Part shown: positions 33,068 to 41,676 of the stretch, one piece after another | How the letters are laid out: each line of letters begins with the position of its first letter | Numbering within the stretch: the first letter of the stretch is position 1 | From: Salinimicrobium sp035607535 | GTDB taxonomy: Bacteria; Bacteroidota; Bacteroidia; Flavobacteriales; Flavobacteriaceae | Reading direction: 5' to 3' | NCBI RefSeq assembly: GCF_035607535.1 | Contig: NZ_JAYDZX010000002.1 | Location: forward strand, 186,001 to 250,000 | DNA: 64,000 nt | Made by a program: the position numbers and the translations under genes | The notes under the pieces: generated by a model | The model's database searches: none | The model's input: the letters and a program-made list of their open reading frames with translations, nothing else | Told to the model about the DNA's origin: nothing

Positions 33068-33799
33068 ATGCCAGATGGGATTGTTATAATACCCACCTAT
33101 AATGAAAAAGAGAATATTGAGCGGATCATAAGAAATGTATTTTCTCTCCAGCGCAATTTCCACGTTTTGGTTGTAGATGATAACTCTCCCGATAAGACTG
33201 CAGGTATAGTAAAGTCTTTACAGCCGATCTATGAGGATCAACTTTTTTTAATTGAAAGGGAAGGTAAGTCTGGCTTGGGAACGGCCTATATAAAAGGCTT
33301 TGAATGGGTTCTGGAAAGAGGCTACAAATACATTTTTCAAATGGATGCCGATTTCTCCCATAATCCCAATGATCTTATCCGCCTTTTCAATGCCTGTAAA
33401 CGTGGAGGGGCCGATGTGGCAATTGGCTCCAGGTATAAAACAGGTGTTAATGTCGTGAATTGGCCCATGAGCAGAGTCCTTCTATCGTGGTTGGCGTCAA
33501 AGTATGTAAGGCTTATCACTGCAATGCCTGTAGAAGATACTACTGCAGGATTCGTGTGCTACAGGAGAGAGGTGCTTGAGAGAATACACCTGGATAAAAT
33601 AAAGTTCGTGGGTTATGCTTTTCAAATTGAAATGAAATTCAAAGCTTATCTGGCGAAATTCCAGATTGTTGAGGTGCCGGTAATTTTTACCGACAGAACA
33701 AGGGGAACTTCTAAAATGAGTGGCTCGATAATATGGGAAGCCGTTTTTGGTGTTATAAAAATGAAGGTAAACAGCCTGTTTAATAAGATGACGATATAA
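33068..33799 (+). CDS. Polyprenol monophosphomannose synthase-type glycosyltransferase
   Basis: A 243-residue GT2 enzyme (GT-A fold), related to DPM1. VIIPTYNEKENIERIIRNVF opens the nucleotide-binding domain; VVDDNSPDKTA, MDADFSHNPND (DxD metal site) and YKTGVNVVNWPMSR follow, with VEVPVIFTDRTRGTSKMS near the end. It makes polyprenyl-phosphate-mannose or a relative that serves as a donor outside the membrane. No C-terminal TM domain, so cytoplasmic or peripheral. Its stop overlaps the next ATG by one base. Confidence 0.92.
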   Translation: MPDGIVIIPTYNEKENIERIIRNVFSLQRNFHVLVVDDNSPDKTAGIVKSLQPIYEDQLFLIEREGKSGLGTAYIKGFEWVLERGYKYIFQMDADFSHNPNDLIRLFNACKRGGADVAIGSRYKTGVNVVNWPMSRVLLSWLASKYVRLITAMPVEDTTAGFVCYRREVLERIHLDKIKFVGYAFQIEMKFKAYLAKFQIVEVPVIFTDRTRGTSKMSGSIIWEAVFGVIKMKVNSLFNKMTI

Positions 33800-35139
33800 T
33801 GAAGAAGGTACTAATAAAGAATGCAAAGATTGTTAATGAAGGTGCTATTTTTGAAGGAGATGTATTCATTGAGGATGGCTTTATTTCTGAAATTGCATCC
33901 AGTATAAGTGCTAAATCCCCCAATCTTACCATTGTTGATGCAGAGGGAAATTACCTCTTCCCGGGAGTAATAGATGATCAGGTACATTTTAGGGAGCCGG
34001 GTCTTACGCATAAAGAAACCATAGAAACTGGGTCCAGAGCGGCAGTGGCAGGAGGTATTACCTCATTCATAGAGATGCCTAATACGCAGCCTCAAACTAC
34101 CACTATCGATCTTTTGGAGGAGAAGTATAAAATGGCAGAAGAATCATCTTATGCCAACTATGCTTTTATGTTTGGAGGTACCAACGATAACCTGGAGGAG
34201 ATCAAAAAGATCGATCCCAGGACTGTACCTGCTCTCAAGCTTTTCCTTGGTTCCTCTACAGGGAATATGCTTGTGGATGATGAGAAGGTCCTTGAAAAGA
34301 TCTTTCGGGAATCACCGGTGATCATAGCTGCTCACTGCGAAGATGAAGCTACTATTAAAAAGAATTTGCAGGAGTGTGTGGAAAGATATGGAGACGATAT
34401 TCCTATTGAACTACATCCTAAAATAAGAAGTGAGGAAGCCTGTTATCTTTCCTCATCCAAAGCTGTAGCTTTGGCAAAAAAGACCGGGGCAAGACTTCAT
34501 GTTTTTCACTTGTCCACTGCAAAAGAGTTGAAATTGTTCGACAACAAAAAGGCTTTGAAGGACAAGAAGATAACTGCAGAGGTGTGCGTTCACCATCTTT
34601 GGTTTAATGACAGTGATTACCAGAAAAAGGGAACCTTTATAAAGTGGAATCCTGCAGTAAAAACAGAAAAGGATCAGGAAGCCCTCTTAAAGGCCCTTAT
34701 AGAAGATAAAATTGATGTGATCGCTACAGATCATGCTCCGCATACCCGGGAAGAGAAAAAGAATGTCTACACTAAAGCGCCCAGTGGAGGACCTTTAGTA
34801 CAACACGCTTTGCCGGCTATGCTGCAAATGCATCACCAGGGCAAGATCTCTCTTGAGAAGATCGTAGAAAAAATGTGTCATAATCCGGCCATTCTTTTTG
34901 ATATAGAGAAAAGAGGATTTATTAGAGAGGGATACAAGGCAGATATAGTACTGGTAGATCTTAATGCACCCTGGGCGGTACAGCCGGGCAATACCCTTTA
35001 CAAATGCGGATGGTCTCCCTTTGAAGGCACCACATTTAAATCCCGTGTCACCCATACCTTTGTAAATGGCAATCTGGTGTACAAAAATTTCAATTTTACT
35101 CCTTTTGTAAAAGCTGAAAGATTAAAGTTTGACCGCTAA
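33799..35139 (+). CDS. pyrC: Dihydroorotase
   Basis: A 446-residue amidohydrolase closing carbamoyl aspartate to dihydroorotate in pyrimidine synthesis. The metal site is DDQVHFREPGLTHKE (His63), with further ligands in VIIAAHCEDE and LHVFHLST and the catalytic Asp in VIATDHAPHT. It is the long class typical of Bacteroidota. It overlaps the mannosyltransferase by one base and is followed, two bases after its stop, by a DUF4296 gene. Confidence 0.95.
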   Translation: MKKVLIKNAKIVNEGAIFEGDVFIEDGFISEIASSISAKSPNLTIVDAEGNYLFPGVIDDQVHFREPGLTHKETIETGSRAAVAGGITSFIEMPNTQPQTTTIDLLEEKYKMAEESSYANYAFMFGGTNDNLEEIKKIDPRTVPALKLFLGSSTGNMLVDDEKVLEKIFRESPVIIAAHCEDEATIKKNLQECVERYGDDIPIELHPKIRSEEACYLSSSKAVALAKKTGARLHVFHLSTAKELKLFDNKKALKDKKITAEVCVHHLWFNDSDYQKKGTFIKWNPAVKTEKDQEALLKALIEDKIDVIATDHAPHTREEKKNVYTKAPSGGPLVQHALPAMLQMHHQGKISLEKIVEKMCHNPAILFDIEKRGFIREGYKADIVLVDLNAPWAVQPGNTLYKCGWSPFEGTTFKSRVTHTFVNGNLVYKNFNFTPFVKAERLKFDR

Positions 35140-35140
35140 T

Positions 35141-35623
35141 ATGTACAGGTTCCTGATATTATTTTCTGCACTTTTTTTGCTGATATCCTGTCAGGACATC
35201 AATCGCACCCCAAAACCTGATAACCTTATTCCCGAGGAAAAGATGGTAGATGTGCTTACCGAAATTTCCCTGTTGCACGGAGCCAAGAGCTATAATAAAT
35301 CCCAGATGGAAGAAAAAGGTATAGACCCTTATCCCTATCTCACTGAAAAATATGGGATTGATAGTCTGCAACTCGTCCAAAGCAATGATTATTATGCGCA
35401 GAATTACAAGCAGTATAAACGAATCTATGATAGTGTAAAGGTTAGGTTGGAAACTTTGGTTGAAGAATACGATTCCATACGGGAAATGGAGCAAAGAAAA
35501 CGTGACTCCCTGCGGGAAAAACCCGGAAAGGATTCACTGCCTATCCCGAGAAGAAGATTTGATTCTCTCATCCCGCTGCGCATGGAAAAGCCTTTACCTG
35601 CTCCGGTTTCAAGACAGCAATGA
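35141..35623 (+). CDS. DUF4296 lipoprotein
   Basis: A 160-residue lipoprotein starting at 35141: a short leader ends in LISC with Cys17 lipidated, then PDNLIPEEKMVDVLTEISLLHG and the YGIDSLQLVQSNDYYA segment typical of DUF4296. The C-terminal half is Glu/Arg-rich and Pro-rich. Third gene of the mannosyltransferase-pyrC operon. The second residue after Cys is Asp but there is no acidic run, so surface export is not predicted. Confidence 0.85.
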   Translation: MYRFLILFSALFLLISCQDINRTPKPDNLIPEEKMVDVLTEISLLHGAKSYNKSQMEEKGIDPYPYLTEKYGIDSLQLVQSNDYYAQNYKQYKRIYDSVKVRLETLVEEYDSIREMEQRKRDSLREKPGKDSLPIPRRRFDSLIPLRMEKPLPAPVSRQQ

Positions 35624-35624
35624 C

Positions 35625-36644
35625 CTATTGCTGTTGATCTTTTTTGAAAGCTTCGGCTGTTGTTTCAATCACCCCGGCAATTGGCTGGAATTCAAAACTG
35701 AGTTCTCTCTTTAATTTGTTGGAAGAATAGAACGAATGCTCATAAAGACTTTTTTGCAACCTGCTGTCCAGTTGTCTTTGCCTGTGAGTAAACAAGGCAG
35801 AAATTTCCTGCCAAACCCATCCCGCAAAGATCATCCACTTTTTTAGCTTTTTTGAAGGTGCAGGTTTGTTGAGGTTCCGGGCAGTGAGATTGAAAACTTC
35901 CCTGAAGGAAAGGTTTTCGGAAACAAGTATAAACTCTTCATTTTTGACAGAAGAGTTCATAAGCTTTACCATGGCTTTGACTACATCCCACACTCCAACA
36001 AACCCGGTAGTTTTCGGAAAATGGTAATTAAGTCCGGAATTCACCTTTTTAAAGATCTTGCCGCTGCCATCATTCCAAAAGCCGGGACCCAGGATCACAC
36101 CTGGATTGACAATTACAACAGGAATGCCTTCCTGGCTTGCACGCCACACCTCCATTTCTGCCCCGTACTTTGTGATGGCATACATATTATGATCCAGTTC
36201 TTTGTTCCAGAAAGACAATTCAGATATCTCTTTTTCGCCGGGTTTTTTGTCAAAGGTTGCTATTGAGCTCACATGCACAAGTTTCTCAATTTTGTTCTTG
36301 ATACAATAGTTCACGATATTCGCAGTGCCTTCGATATTTACCTTCCGCAGTTGAGCGTCTTTGGAACTGTCGAAGTTCACCATTGCTGCGCAATGATATA
36401 CGTAGCGCACCCCTTCAAATGCTTTAGCCAATGAAGGAATGTCTGTGATATCTGCTCTTATCCACTCAATGAGATTAAAAAGCCGCAGTACTTCTTCCTG
36501 AGAATTTGTGTAGGAAAAGACCTTTTTGACACCTTCAAGACTTTTTTCAGTTCGGTAAATAGCCTTCAGCTTTTTCCCTGTTTGTGCAAGGTCGAGCAAC
36601 AAATGTGAACCCACTAAACCGGTGCCTCCCGTTACTAATATCAT
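35625..36644 (-). CDS. NAD-dependent epimerase/dehydratase family protein (extended SDR)
   Basis: A 339-residue extended short-chain dehydrogenase. The NAD site is ILVTGGTGLVGSHLLLDLAQ at the N terminus and the active site is YAITKYGAEMEVWRA (YxxxK) with the upstream Ser in VHVSSIATF. It looks like the 3beta-HSD/dihydroflavonol-reductase group. Its stop is 1 bp from the convergent DUF4296 gene. Substrate unknown. Confidence 0.9.
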   Translation of the reverse strand: MILVTGGTGLVGSHLLLDLAQTGKKLKAIYRTEKSLEGVKKVFSYTNSQEEVLRLFNLIEWIRADITDIPSLAKAFEGVRYVYHCAAMVNFDSSKDAQLRKVNIEGTANIVNYCIKNKIEKLVHVSSIATFDKKPGEKEISELSFWNKELDHNMYAITKYGAEMEVWRASQEGIPVVIVNPGVILGPGFWNDGSGKIFKKVNSGLNYHFPKTTGFVGVWDVVKAMVKLMNSSVKNEEFILVSENLSFREVFNLTARNLNKPAPSKKLKKWMIFAGWVWQEISALFTHRQRQLDSRLQKSLYEHSFYSSNKLKRELSFEFQPIAGVIETTAEAFKKDQQQ

Positions 36645-36725
36645 GGGGTAAATATAACCAAAAGCACTTAGGAAAAATGCAGGTAAATGGTATCTTTACG
36701 GCTGTTTTACGTCAAAAAAATAATC

Positions 36726-38021
36726 ATGAACAAGAATTTTGTAGAAGAATTGAGCTGGAGAGGGATGATACATGATGTGATGCCCGGCACTGAAGAGCAC
36801 CTGCTCGAAGGTCTTCGATCTGCTTACGTGGGCATCGATCCCACCGCCGATTCTTTACATATTGGTCACCTGGTAGGAGTTATGATGCTGAAGCATTTTC
36901 AAGAGGCAGGTCATCGTCCTGTAGCCCTTGTCGGGGGTGCCACCGGGATGATTGGGGATCCTTCAGGAAAGTCCAATGAGCGCAATTTACTTACAGAAGC
37001 CACTCTTTTACATAACCAAAATGCTCTTAAGGCTCAGCTTTCGAAGTTTTTGGATTTTGAAAGTGATGCAGACAATGCAGCGATCCTGGTGAACAACTAT
37101 GACTGGATGAAGAATTTCTCATTTCTGGAGTTCATCAGGGATGTAGGAAAACACATTACCGTCAACTACATGATGTCTAAAGACAGCGTAAAGAAGCGAT
37201 TGTCTTCAGATGCTTCCGAAGGTATGTCTTTTACCGAATTTACTTATCAGCTTGTGCAGGGTTACGATTTTCTGCATTTGTACAGAGAACTCGACTGCAC
37301 CCTCCAAATGGGTGGTAGTGACCAGTGGGGAAATATCACTACCGGGACCGAATTAATTCGTAGAATAGGAGATGGGAAAGGTTATGCACTTACCTGTCCC
37401 TTGATCACCAAAGCAGATGGCACCAAATTTGGAAAAACAGAGTCAGGAAATATCTGGCTCGATCCTGAGCGTACCTCTCCTTACAAGTTTTATCAGTACT
37501 GGCTAAACACCAGTGACGAGGATGCTGAGAGGTTTATCAAGATCTTTACTTTCCTCTCAAAAAAGGAAATTGAGGAGCTTGTTTCCCAGCATAAGGAGGC
37601 CCCTCATTTGAGACAGCTGCAGCGCAAGCTTGCCGAGGAAATCACAACCATGGTTCATTCGAGGGAGGAGTACGATAATGCTGTTAAAGCTTCGGAAGTT
37701 CTATTTGGAAAGAGTACTGCTCAGGATCTTAAGAACCTTAATGAAGCTACATTTCTGGATGTCTTTGAAGGAGTGCCTCAGGCCACAGTTGCCCGCGAAG
37801 ATGTGGAAGCAGGACTGGATATGATCGCGGCACTTTCAGCAAAGACCGACTTTTTGAAATCTAATGGCGAGGCCCGAAGGGCATTAAAAGAAAATTCTAT
37901 TTCTGTAAATAAGGAAAAAGTCTCAGAAGATTATACAATAACTAAAGATGATCTTTTGAACAACAAATATGTGATCATCAATAAAGGTAAGAGAAACACC
38001 TATATTATAAGAGTTGAGTAG
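36726..38021 (+). CDS. tyrS: Tyrosyl-tRNA synthetase
   Basis: A 431-residue class I synthetase. The HIGH site is VGIDPTADSLHIGHLVGVMM, the amino-acid site QMGGSDQWGNITTGTELI, and the KMSKS-equivalent loop KFGKTESGNIWLD. The C terminus carries an S4 RNA-binding domain (SISVNKEKVSEDYTI). The ATG at 36726 is chosen over an upstream in-frame ATG at 36687, which would add 13 unrelated residues. Followed by a GC-rich hairpin. Confidence 0.97.
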   Translation: MNKNFVEELSWRGMIHDVMPGTEEHLLEGLRSAYVGIDPTADSLHIGHLVGVMMLKHFQEAGHRPVALVGGATGMIGDPSGKSNERNLLTEATLLHNQNALKAQLSKFLDFESDADNAAILVNNYDWMKNFSFLEFIRDVGKHITVNYMMSKDSVKKRLSSDASEGMSFTEFTYQLVQGYDFLHLYRELDCTLQMGGSDQWGNITTGTELIRRIGDGKGYALTCPLITKADGTKFGKTESGNIWLDPERTSPYKFYQYWLNTSDEDAERFIKIFTFLSKKEIEELVSQHKEAPHLRQLQRKLAEEITTMVHSREEYDNAVKASEVLFGKSTAQDLKNLNEATFLDVFEGVPQATVAREDVEAGLDMIAALSAKTDFLKSNGEARRALKENSISVNKEKVSEDYTITKDDLLNNKYVIINKGKRNTYIIRVE

Positions 38022-38030
38022 AAAAGAAAA

Positions 38031-38057
38031 CCCCCTTGCCTTAGAGGGCGAAGGGGG
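38031..38057 (+). terminator. GC-rich hairpin after tyrS
   Basis: CCCCCTTGCC and GGGCGAAGGGGG pair with one bulge. No T-run follows, so a weak or alternative terminator. Confidence 0.5.
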
Positions 38058-38151
38058 CATCTAACTAACCAACCAATTATGAAAACATAATCTAACCGTA
38101 CAGTAAGTCGGCAGAAAATCAATTCCTTACAGGAGTAGAAAATATTTTTTG

Positions 38152-39132
38152 TTAAAAAACCATCAGGTTGCATCCCCTGATGTCACTGTTGTCGAAACGG
38201 CCCAGAATTTCTGTTTTTCCGGCACTTACATTTTTTCCCAGGTCCTGTGTAGCGATAAACGAGCAGGAATTTATGTTTGCAAGATCGATGACATTTATTC
38301 CTCCCGATTTTCCTTCCGGCACAAGTGTCAATGCATCTTCGGGATCACGAATGAGAAGCCTCATCCAGGGAGGGCATTCAAAAATGCCATTTTTAAGAGC
38401 ATATGCCTGGGACAATAATTCGGTCATTCCATATTCACTGTGGATGTTATCCACTCCAAGTCCTTTTTTTAGCACATCATGAAGTTCTGCCCGTATCATT
38501 TCTTTACGTCGGCCTTTCATGCCCCCGGTTTCCATAACGACCGTGTGCTGGAGGTTTAGCTGGTAATTTTCTGCCAGATCAAGAAGTGCAAATGAAACCC
38601 CAATTAGAAGCACTTTTTGGCCTCTCTTTTCCAGGCTCCGCAAATTCTCTACCAGAGTATCCAGGTCGTTGAGGTAAAAACCGCTTTCAGGGTTGTTACT
38701 GCGGTCAATAAGATCTTTCACCATATAAATTAAGGAAGAACCCTCTCGCTCCAAATAGGAAGGAAGTAATGCCAGGACAGCATAATTATCCACACTTCCG
38801 TAGAAATGTGTGAAGCCTCTGCGGAAACTTTCCTCATATATGGACAGATCTGTAACAAAATGTTTGCTCGTCTGGGCCCCTGTAGTGCCACTGCTGGTAA
38901 AAATAATTTCCGCCGGAGCTTCAGAAGAAAGTATGCTGTGCGTTTTGAAGAACTCGATGGGCAAAAAAGGGATCTTTTCTATGCTGTCTACTCGTGCGGG
39001 GTCGCAGTGAAGGAAGTCACAGAATCTCCTGTAAATCTTATTGTTTAAGTACTGGTATTGAAAGACCTGCAGTGTCTTTTGTTCAAAGTCCCGGGAATTG
39101 CAAATAGAAAATATATCCTTTGGCTCTTGCAT
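38152..39132 (-). CDS. LuxE-like acyl-protein synthetase/ligase
   Basis: A 326-residue protein of the LuxE/acyl-protein-synthetase family, related to phenylacetate-CoA-ligase-type AMP-forming enzymes. The AMP-binding-like loop IIFTSSGTTGAQTSKHFV is clear, with SEYGMTELLSQAYA later. Activates an acyl group, probably fatty acid, onto a protein or carrier. No lux luciferase genes are present, so the light-producing role is not implied. The ATG at 39132 fits the promoter at 39148-39155; the TTG at 39150 lies inside the promoter. A copy of the dispersed palindrome is inside the gene at 38380-38394. Confidence 0.85.
   Translation of the reverse strand: MQEPKDIFSICNSRDFEQKTLQVFQYQYLNNKIYRRFCDFLHCDPARVDSIEKIPFLPIEFFKTHSILSSEAPAEIIFTSSGTTGAQTSKHFVTDLSIYEESFRRGFTHFYGSVDNYAVLALLPSYLEREGSSLIYMVKDLIDRSNNPESGFYLNDLDTLVENLRSLEKRGQKVLLIGVSFALLDLAENYQLNLQHTVVMETGGMKGRRKEMIRAELHDVLKKGLGVDNIHSEYGMTELLSQAYALKNGIFECPPWMRLLIRDPEDALTLVPEGKSGGINVIDLANINSCSFIATQDLGKNVSAGKTEILGRFDNSDIRGCNLMVF
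38380..38394. repeat. Copy of the dispersed palindrome AAAAATGNCATTTTT
   Basis: AAAAATGCCATTTTT, within the LuxE-like gene (codons for KNGIF). Confidence 0.75.
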
Positions 39133-39147
39133 AATATTATGAGGGCA

Positions 39148-39155
39148 CAAAGGTA
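39148..39155 (-). promoter_or_regulatory. -7 element of the LuxE-like gene
   Basis: TACCTTTG on the minus strand, 15 bases before the ATG at 39132. Confidence 0.55.
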
Positions 39156-39183
39156 AAGAATAAAATAATCGGAACAGGAATGT

Positions 39184-39528
39184 CTATCTCACCACGAGCT
39201 TACGGGTAGCAGTGCTCTTACCCTCCTGTATCCTCATGATATAAACTCCTGGATCAAGATTGGAAATATTAAGCTCATTTCCTGTTAGTTGGGCAGAAAG
39301 TACATTGTTGCCCAAAACGTTATAGATCTCTACTTTTTTGGATTTTCCTGCTTTTGTATTGATATACACCTTTTGGCCCGAAGCGGGATTAGGGAATATC
39401 GAAAGGCCCTCAATAGGAACTTCTTTGGCAGAAACAGAAGTTTCTGGAGGGGATACCTGTGCAGAGGCCGGATTTGCAAAGAGCAAAAGGCCAATGATCA
39501 TAAGGGGGTACAAGTAGAGTTGTTTCAT
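39184..39528 (-). CDS. Minimal T9SS sorting-domain protein
   Basis: A 114-residue secreted protein (start at 39528; an ATG two codons earlier at 39534 is also possible). After a signal peptide (MKQLYLYPLMIIGLLLFANPASAQ) and only about 22 residues, the rest is a type-A T9SS C-terminal sorting domain: SIFPNPASGQKVYINTKAG, KKVEIYNVLGNNVLS, LDPGVYIMRIQEG and a final KLVVR. T9SS normally moves a cargo ahead of this domain to the cell surface; here almost no cargo is left. It has its own promoter and lies just downstream of the beta-helix lipoprotein gene. Confidence 0.85.
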   Translation of the reverse strand: MKQLYLYPLMIIGLLLFANPASAQVSPPETSVSAKEVPIEGLSIFPNPASGQKVYINTKAGKSKKVEIYNVLGNNVLSAQLTGNELNISNLDPGVYIMRIQEGKSTATRKLVVR

Positions 39529-39547
39529 TATCAATACGGTATCATTT

Positions 39548-39555
39548 CAAAATTA
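39548..39555 (-). promoter_or_regulatory. -7 element of the T9SS mini-protein gene
   Basis: TAATTTTG on the minus strand, about 20 bases before the ATG at 39528, fits TAnnTTTG exactly. Confidence 0.5.
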
Positions 39556-39630
39556 CAATAAAAATTCAAAAACCGCACCAAATTTTTCTTTTAGAAACGT
39601 TAAAGTTGATTTTTATACAATAAAATAGAG

Positions 39631-39655
39631 AAGGCTACCGTTCGGGGCAGCCTTT
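39631..39655 (-). terminator. Hairpin ending the TonB-receptor/beta-helix operon
   Basis: AAGGCTACC and GGGCAGCCTT pair with one mismatch. It lies 40 bp after the beta-helix stop and separates that operon from the T9SS mini-protein gene. The T-run is weak on the minus strand. Confidence 0.6.
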
Positions 39656-39694
39656 TCTTTGGTAATCAGCTATTTCGAACAAATCTCATTAGGA

Positions 39695-41632
39695 TTAAAG
39701 TTCTGCGTCTATCCAGGTCCATGTAGAGATATCTACCTTACTTCCCAGGTTGTATAGAGCATCCAGTGCAGCACTGGCTCCGTCTATCTCTACATTAGTA
39801 AGTGCGCCGCCATCCCTCATGTCCACATTAGTATCATAACCTTCCAGGTAAAGGTTAGTGAGAGTTGCACCCGATTCTTTTTTGAATTGCAGGGCAGTAC
39901 CGCCGGTGGTCGATATTGCCGTAAAATTGATCAGCTTAGGGTTCTCGTTAGCACCATCGGCTTCAAGTGCAGTGGAGAAGTTGCTTATCGTGTGATTGAC
40001 GTAAACGTTGGTCACCGTTCCATTCCAGCCTTCGGTCCAGTCTACGGCATCATCTTCGAAGTTTTCAAGATAAATATTGGTAGCAGACACCGTTCCTCCA
40101 AAGAATTCTACACCATCATCTGCTCCGCTTAGGACAGCAACATTTTCTACGGTGGTACCAGAACCAACAGCATAAAAGGATATTCCGTTGTATTGTGATT
40201 CAGAATTGATCTGAGCTCCTGTTCCGGAGATCACAAGGTATTTTATGCTTCCGGAGTTATCTTCATCGTTATTACCTCCATAGACGAATCCTCCAACTTC
40301 GGCTACTGCATCAACCCCTTCTGTGGTAGTGGCGTCACCCACTATAGTTAATCCTCCCCAATCTCCCGGATTTCCTTCAGCAGAAGAGATCACTACAGGA
40401 TTAGCCTCAGTTCCCTGGATGTCGATCATTCCCCCTTTAAGAACGGCGATGTAAACATCTGTACCACCATCTCGGGCAATGATCTTTGTTCCGGCAGGAA
40501 TAACCAGTTTTCCTCCATTCTGAACTATATAAGAAGAATTTAGATTATAAGTTACAGCAGGATCCAGAGTCACTGTTCCTTCAACTGTTCCCTGGAGTAT
40601 ATTTGAGTTGACGCTCCCCCTGTTATTGATCCAGGTAAAGGAATTTGCAGAAACTGTTGCGGGGACAGTATAATTCACCTCGGGGTTAGCTATGTTCTTT
40701 TCAATAACCACATTCGCTAGAGGGCCGTTGTCTCTCATCTCGACAGACATGTCGTATCCCGTGAGGGAAAGACCTTCAAAGGTAGCTCCCGATTCTTTTT
40801 TGAACTGTAGTGCCGTTCCTCCTGTTGTGGAAACAGCGGTGAAGTTCACTATTTTTGGATCATTGTTTACCCCGTCGGCTTCGATTGCGGTTGAGAACCC
40901 TTCTATTGTGTGAAGGACATAAACATTGGTAATTGTTCCATTCCAACCTTCTGTCCAGTCAACAGAGTCATCTTCATTGTTTTCAAGATACAGTTCTGTA
41001 GCCGATACAGCCCCTCCAAAGAATTCCACTCCGTCGTCAGCCCCGTTAAGAATAGCAACATTGCGAATTGTAGTTCCGCTTCCAACTGCATAAAGGCTTA
41101 AACCGTTATACTGGGAATCAGCATTGATCTGGGCGCCGGCTCCTTCAATAACAAGATATTCAATGGTTCCTGAATTATCGGTATTGTCTGTTCCCCCATA
41201 TTTGAATCCGCCTACTTCGGCAGTTACATCAACACCTTCGGTAGTGACGCCATTTCCCAGGATAACAAGTCCGCCCCAGTCTCCGGCCTTTCCATTAGCA
41301 GAAGTCATTACTGCCGGATTACTTTCAGTACCGGTAATTACAATATCGGCATTTTGGTGAACAGCAATATATACATCTGTTCCCTTTTCGGCCACGATCC
41401 TTGTTCCTGCGGGAATTGTCAACGTGCTACCGGCAAGTACCTCAAAAGATCCGGTAAGTTTGTATTCAACAGCCGGGTCCAGTGTCAAATTTTTGTCCAG
41501 TTCTCCCTTAAGTTCATGGTTCTCAACTTGCGGGTTATCAATTATTGGATCATCATTCTCACTACAACCTGTAAATAGCGGGCCGCTACATAGTAAGAAA
41601 AGAACAGCAAGGTGTTTGGTCATTTTTTTCAT
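39695..41632 (-). CDS. Surface lipoprotein of two tandem right-handed beta-helix domains
   Basis: A 645-residue lipoprotein: leader ending LFTGC (Cys23), followed by the acidic CSENDDP that matches the surface-export signal seen on Bacteroidota lipoproteins. Two nearly parallel halves follow, about 40-336 and 346-645, offset by about 306 residues (for example GDWGGL at 118 and 424, TEGWNG at 227 and 533). Each half is beta-helix-like, rich in Gly, Asp, Asn and Thr. Related proteins are often mis-annotated as multidrug transporters. It is the second gene, 44 bp after a TonB receptor, and likely a surface partner of that receptor. Confidence 0.85.
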   Translation of the reverse strand: MKKMTKHLAVLFLLCSGPLFTGCSENDDPIIDNPQVENHELKGELDKNLTLDPAVEYKLTGSFEVLAGSTLTIPAGTRIVAEKGTDVYIAVHQNADIVITGTESNPAVMTSANGKAGDWGGLVILGNGVTTEGVDVTAEVGGFKYGGTDNTDNSGTIEYLVIEGAGAQINADSQYNGLSLYAVGSGTTIRNVAILNGADDGVEFFGGAVSATELYLENNEDDSVDWTEGWNGTITNVYVLHTIEGFSTAIEADGVNNDPKIVNFTAVSTTGGTALQFKKESGATFEGLSLTGYDMSVEMRDNGPLANVVIEKNIANPEVNYTVPATVSANSFTWINNRGSVNSNILQGTVEGTVTLDPAVTYNLNSSYIVQNGGKLVIPAGTKIIARDGGTDVYIAVLKGGMIDIQGTEANPVVISSAEGNPGDWGGLTIVGDATTTEGVDAVAEVGGFVYGGNNDEDNSGSIKYLVISGTGAQINSESQYNGISFYAVGSGTTVENVAVLSGADDGVEFFGGTVSATNIYLENFEDDAVDWTEGWNGTVTNVYVNHTISNFSTALEADGANENPKLINFTAISTTGGTALQFKKESGATLTNLYLEGYDTNVDMRDGGALTNVEIDGASAALDALYNLGSKVDISTWTWIDAEL

Positions 41633-41676
41633 TGTTTCTGGTTTAATTGATTAATTTTAAAAAAGTGGTTTTATGA

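Noticed and set aside
38152..39132. Bioluminescence role for the LuxE-like protein
   Set aside because: No luxA, luxB, luxC or luxD homologues in the window; the family has other acyl-activating members.
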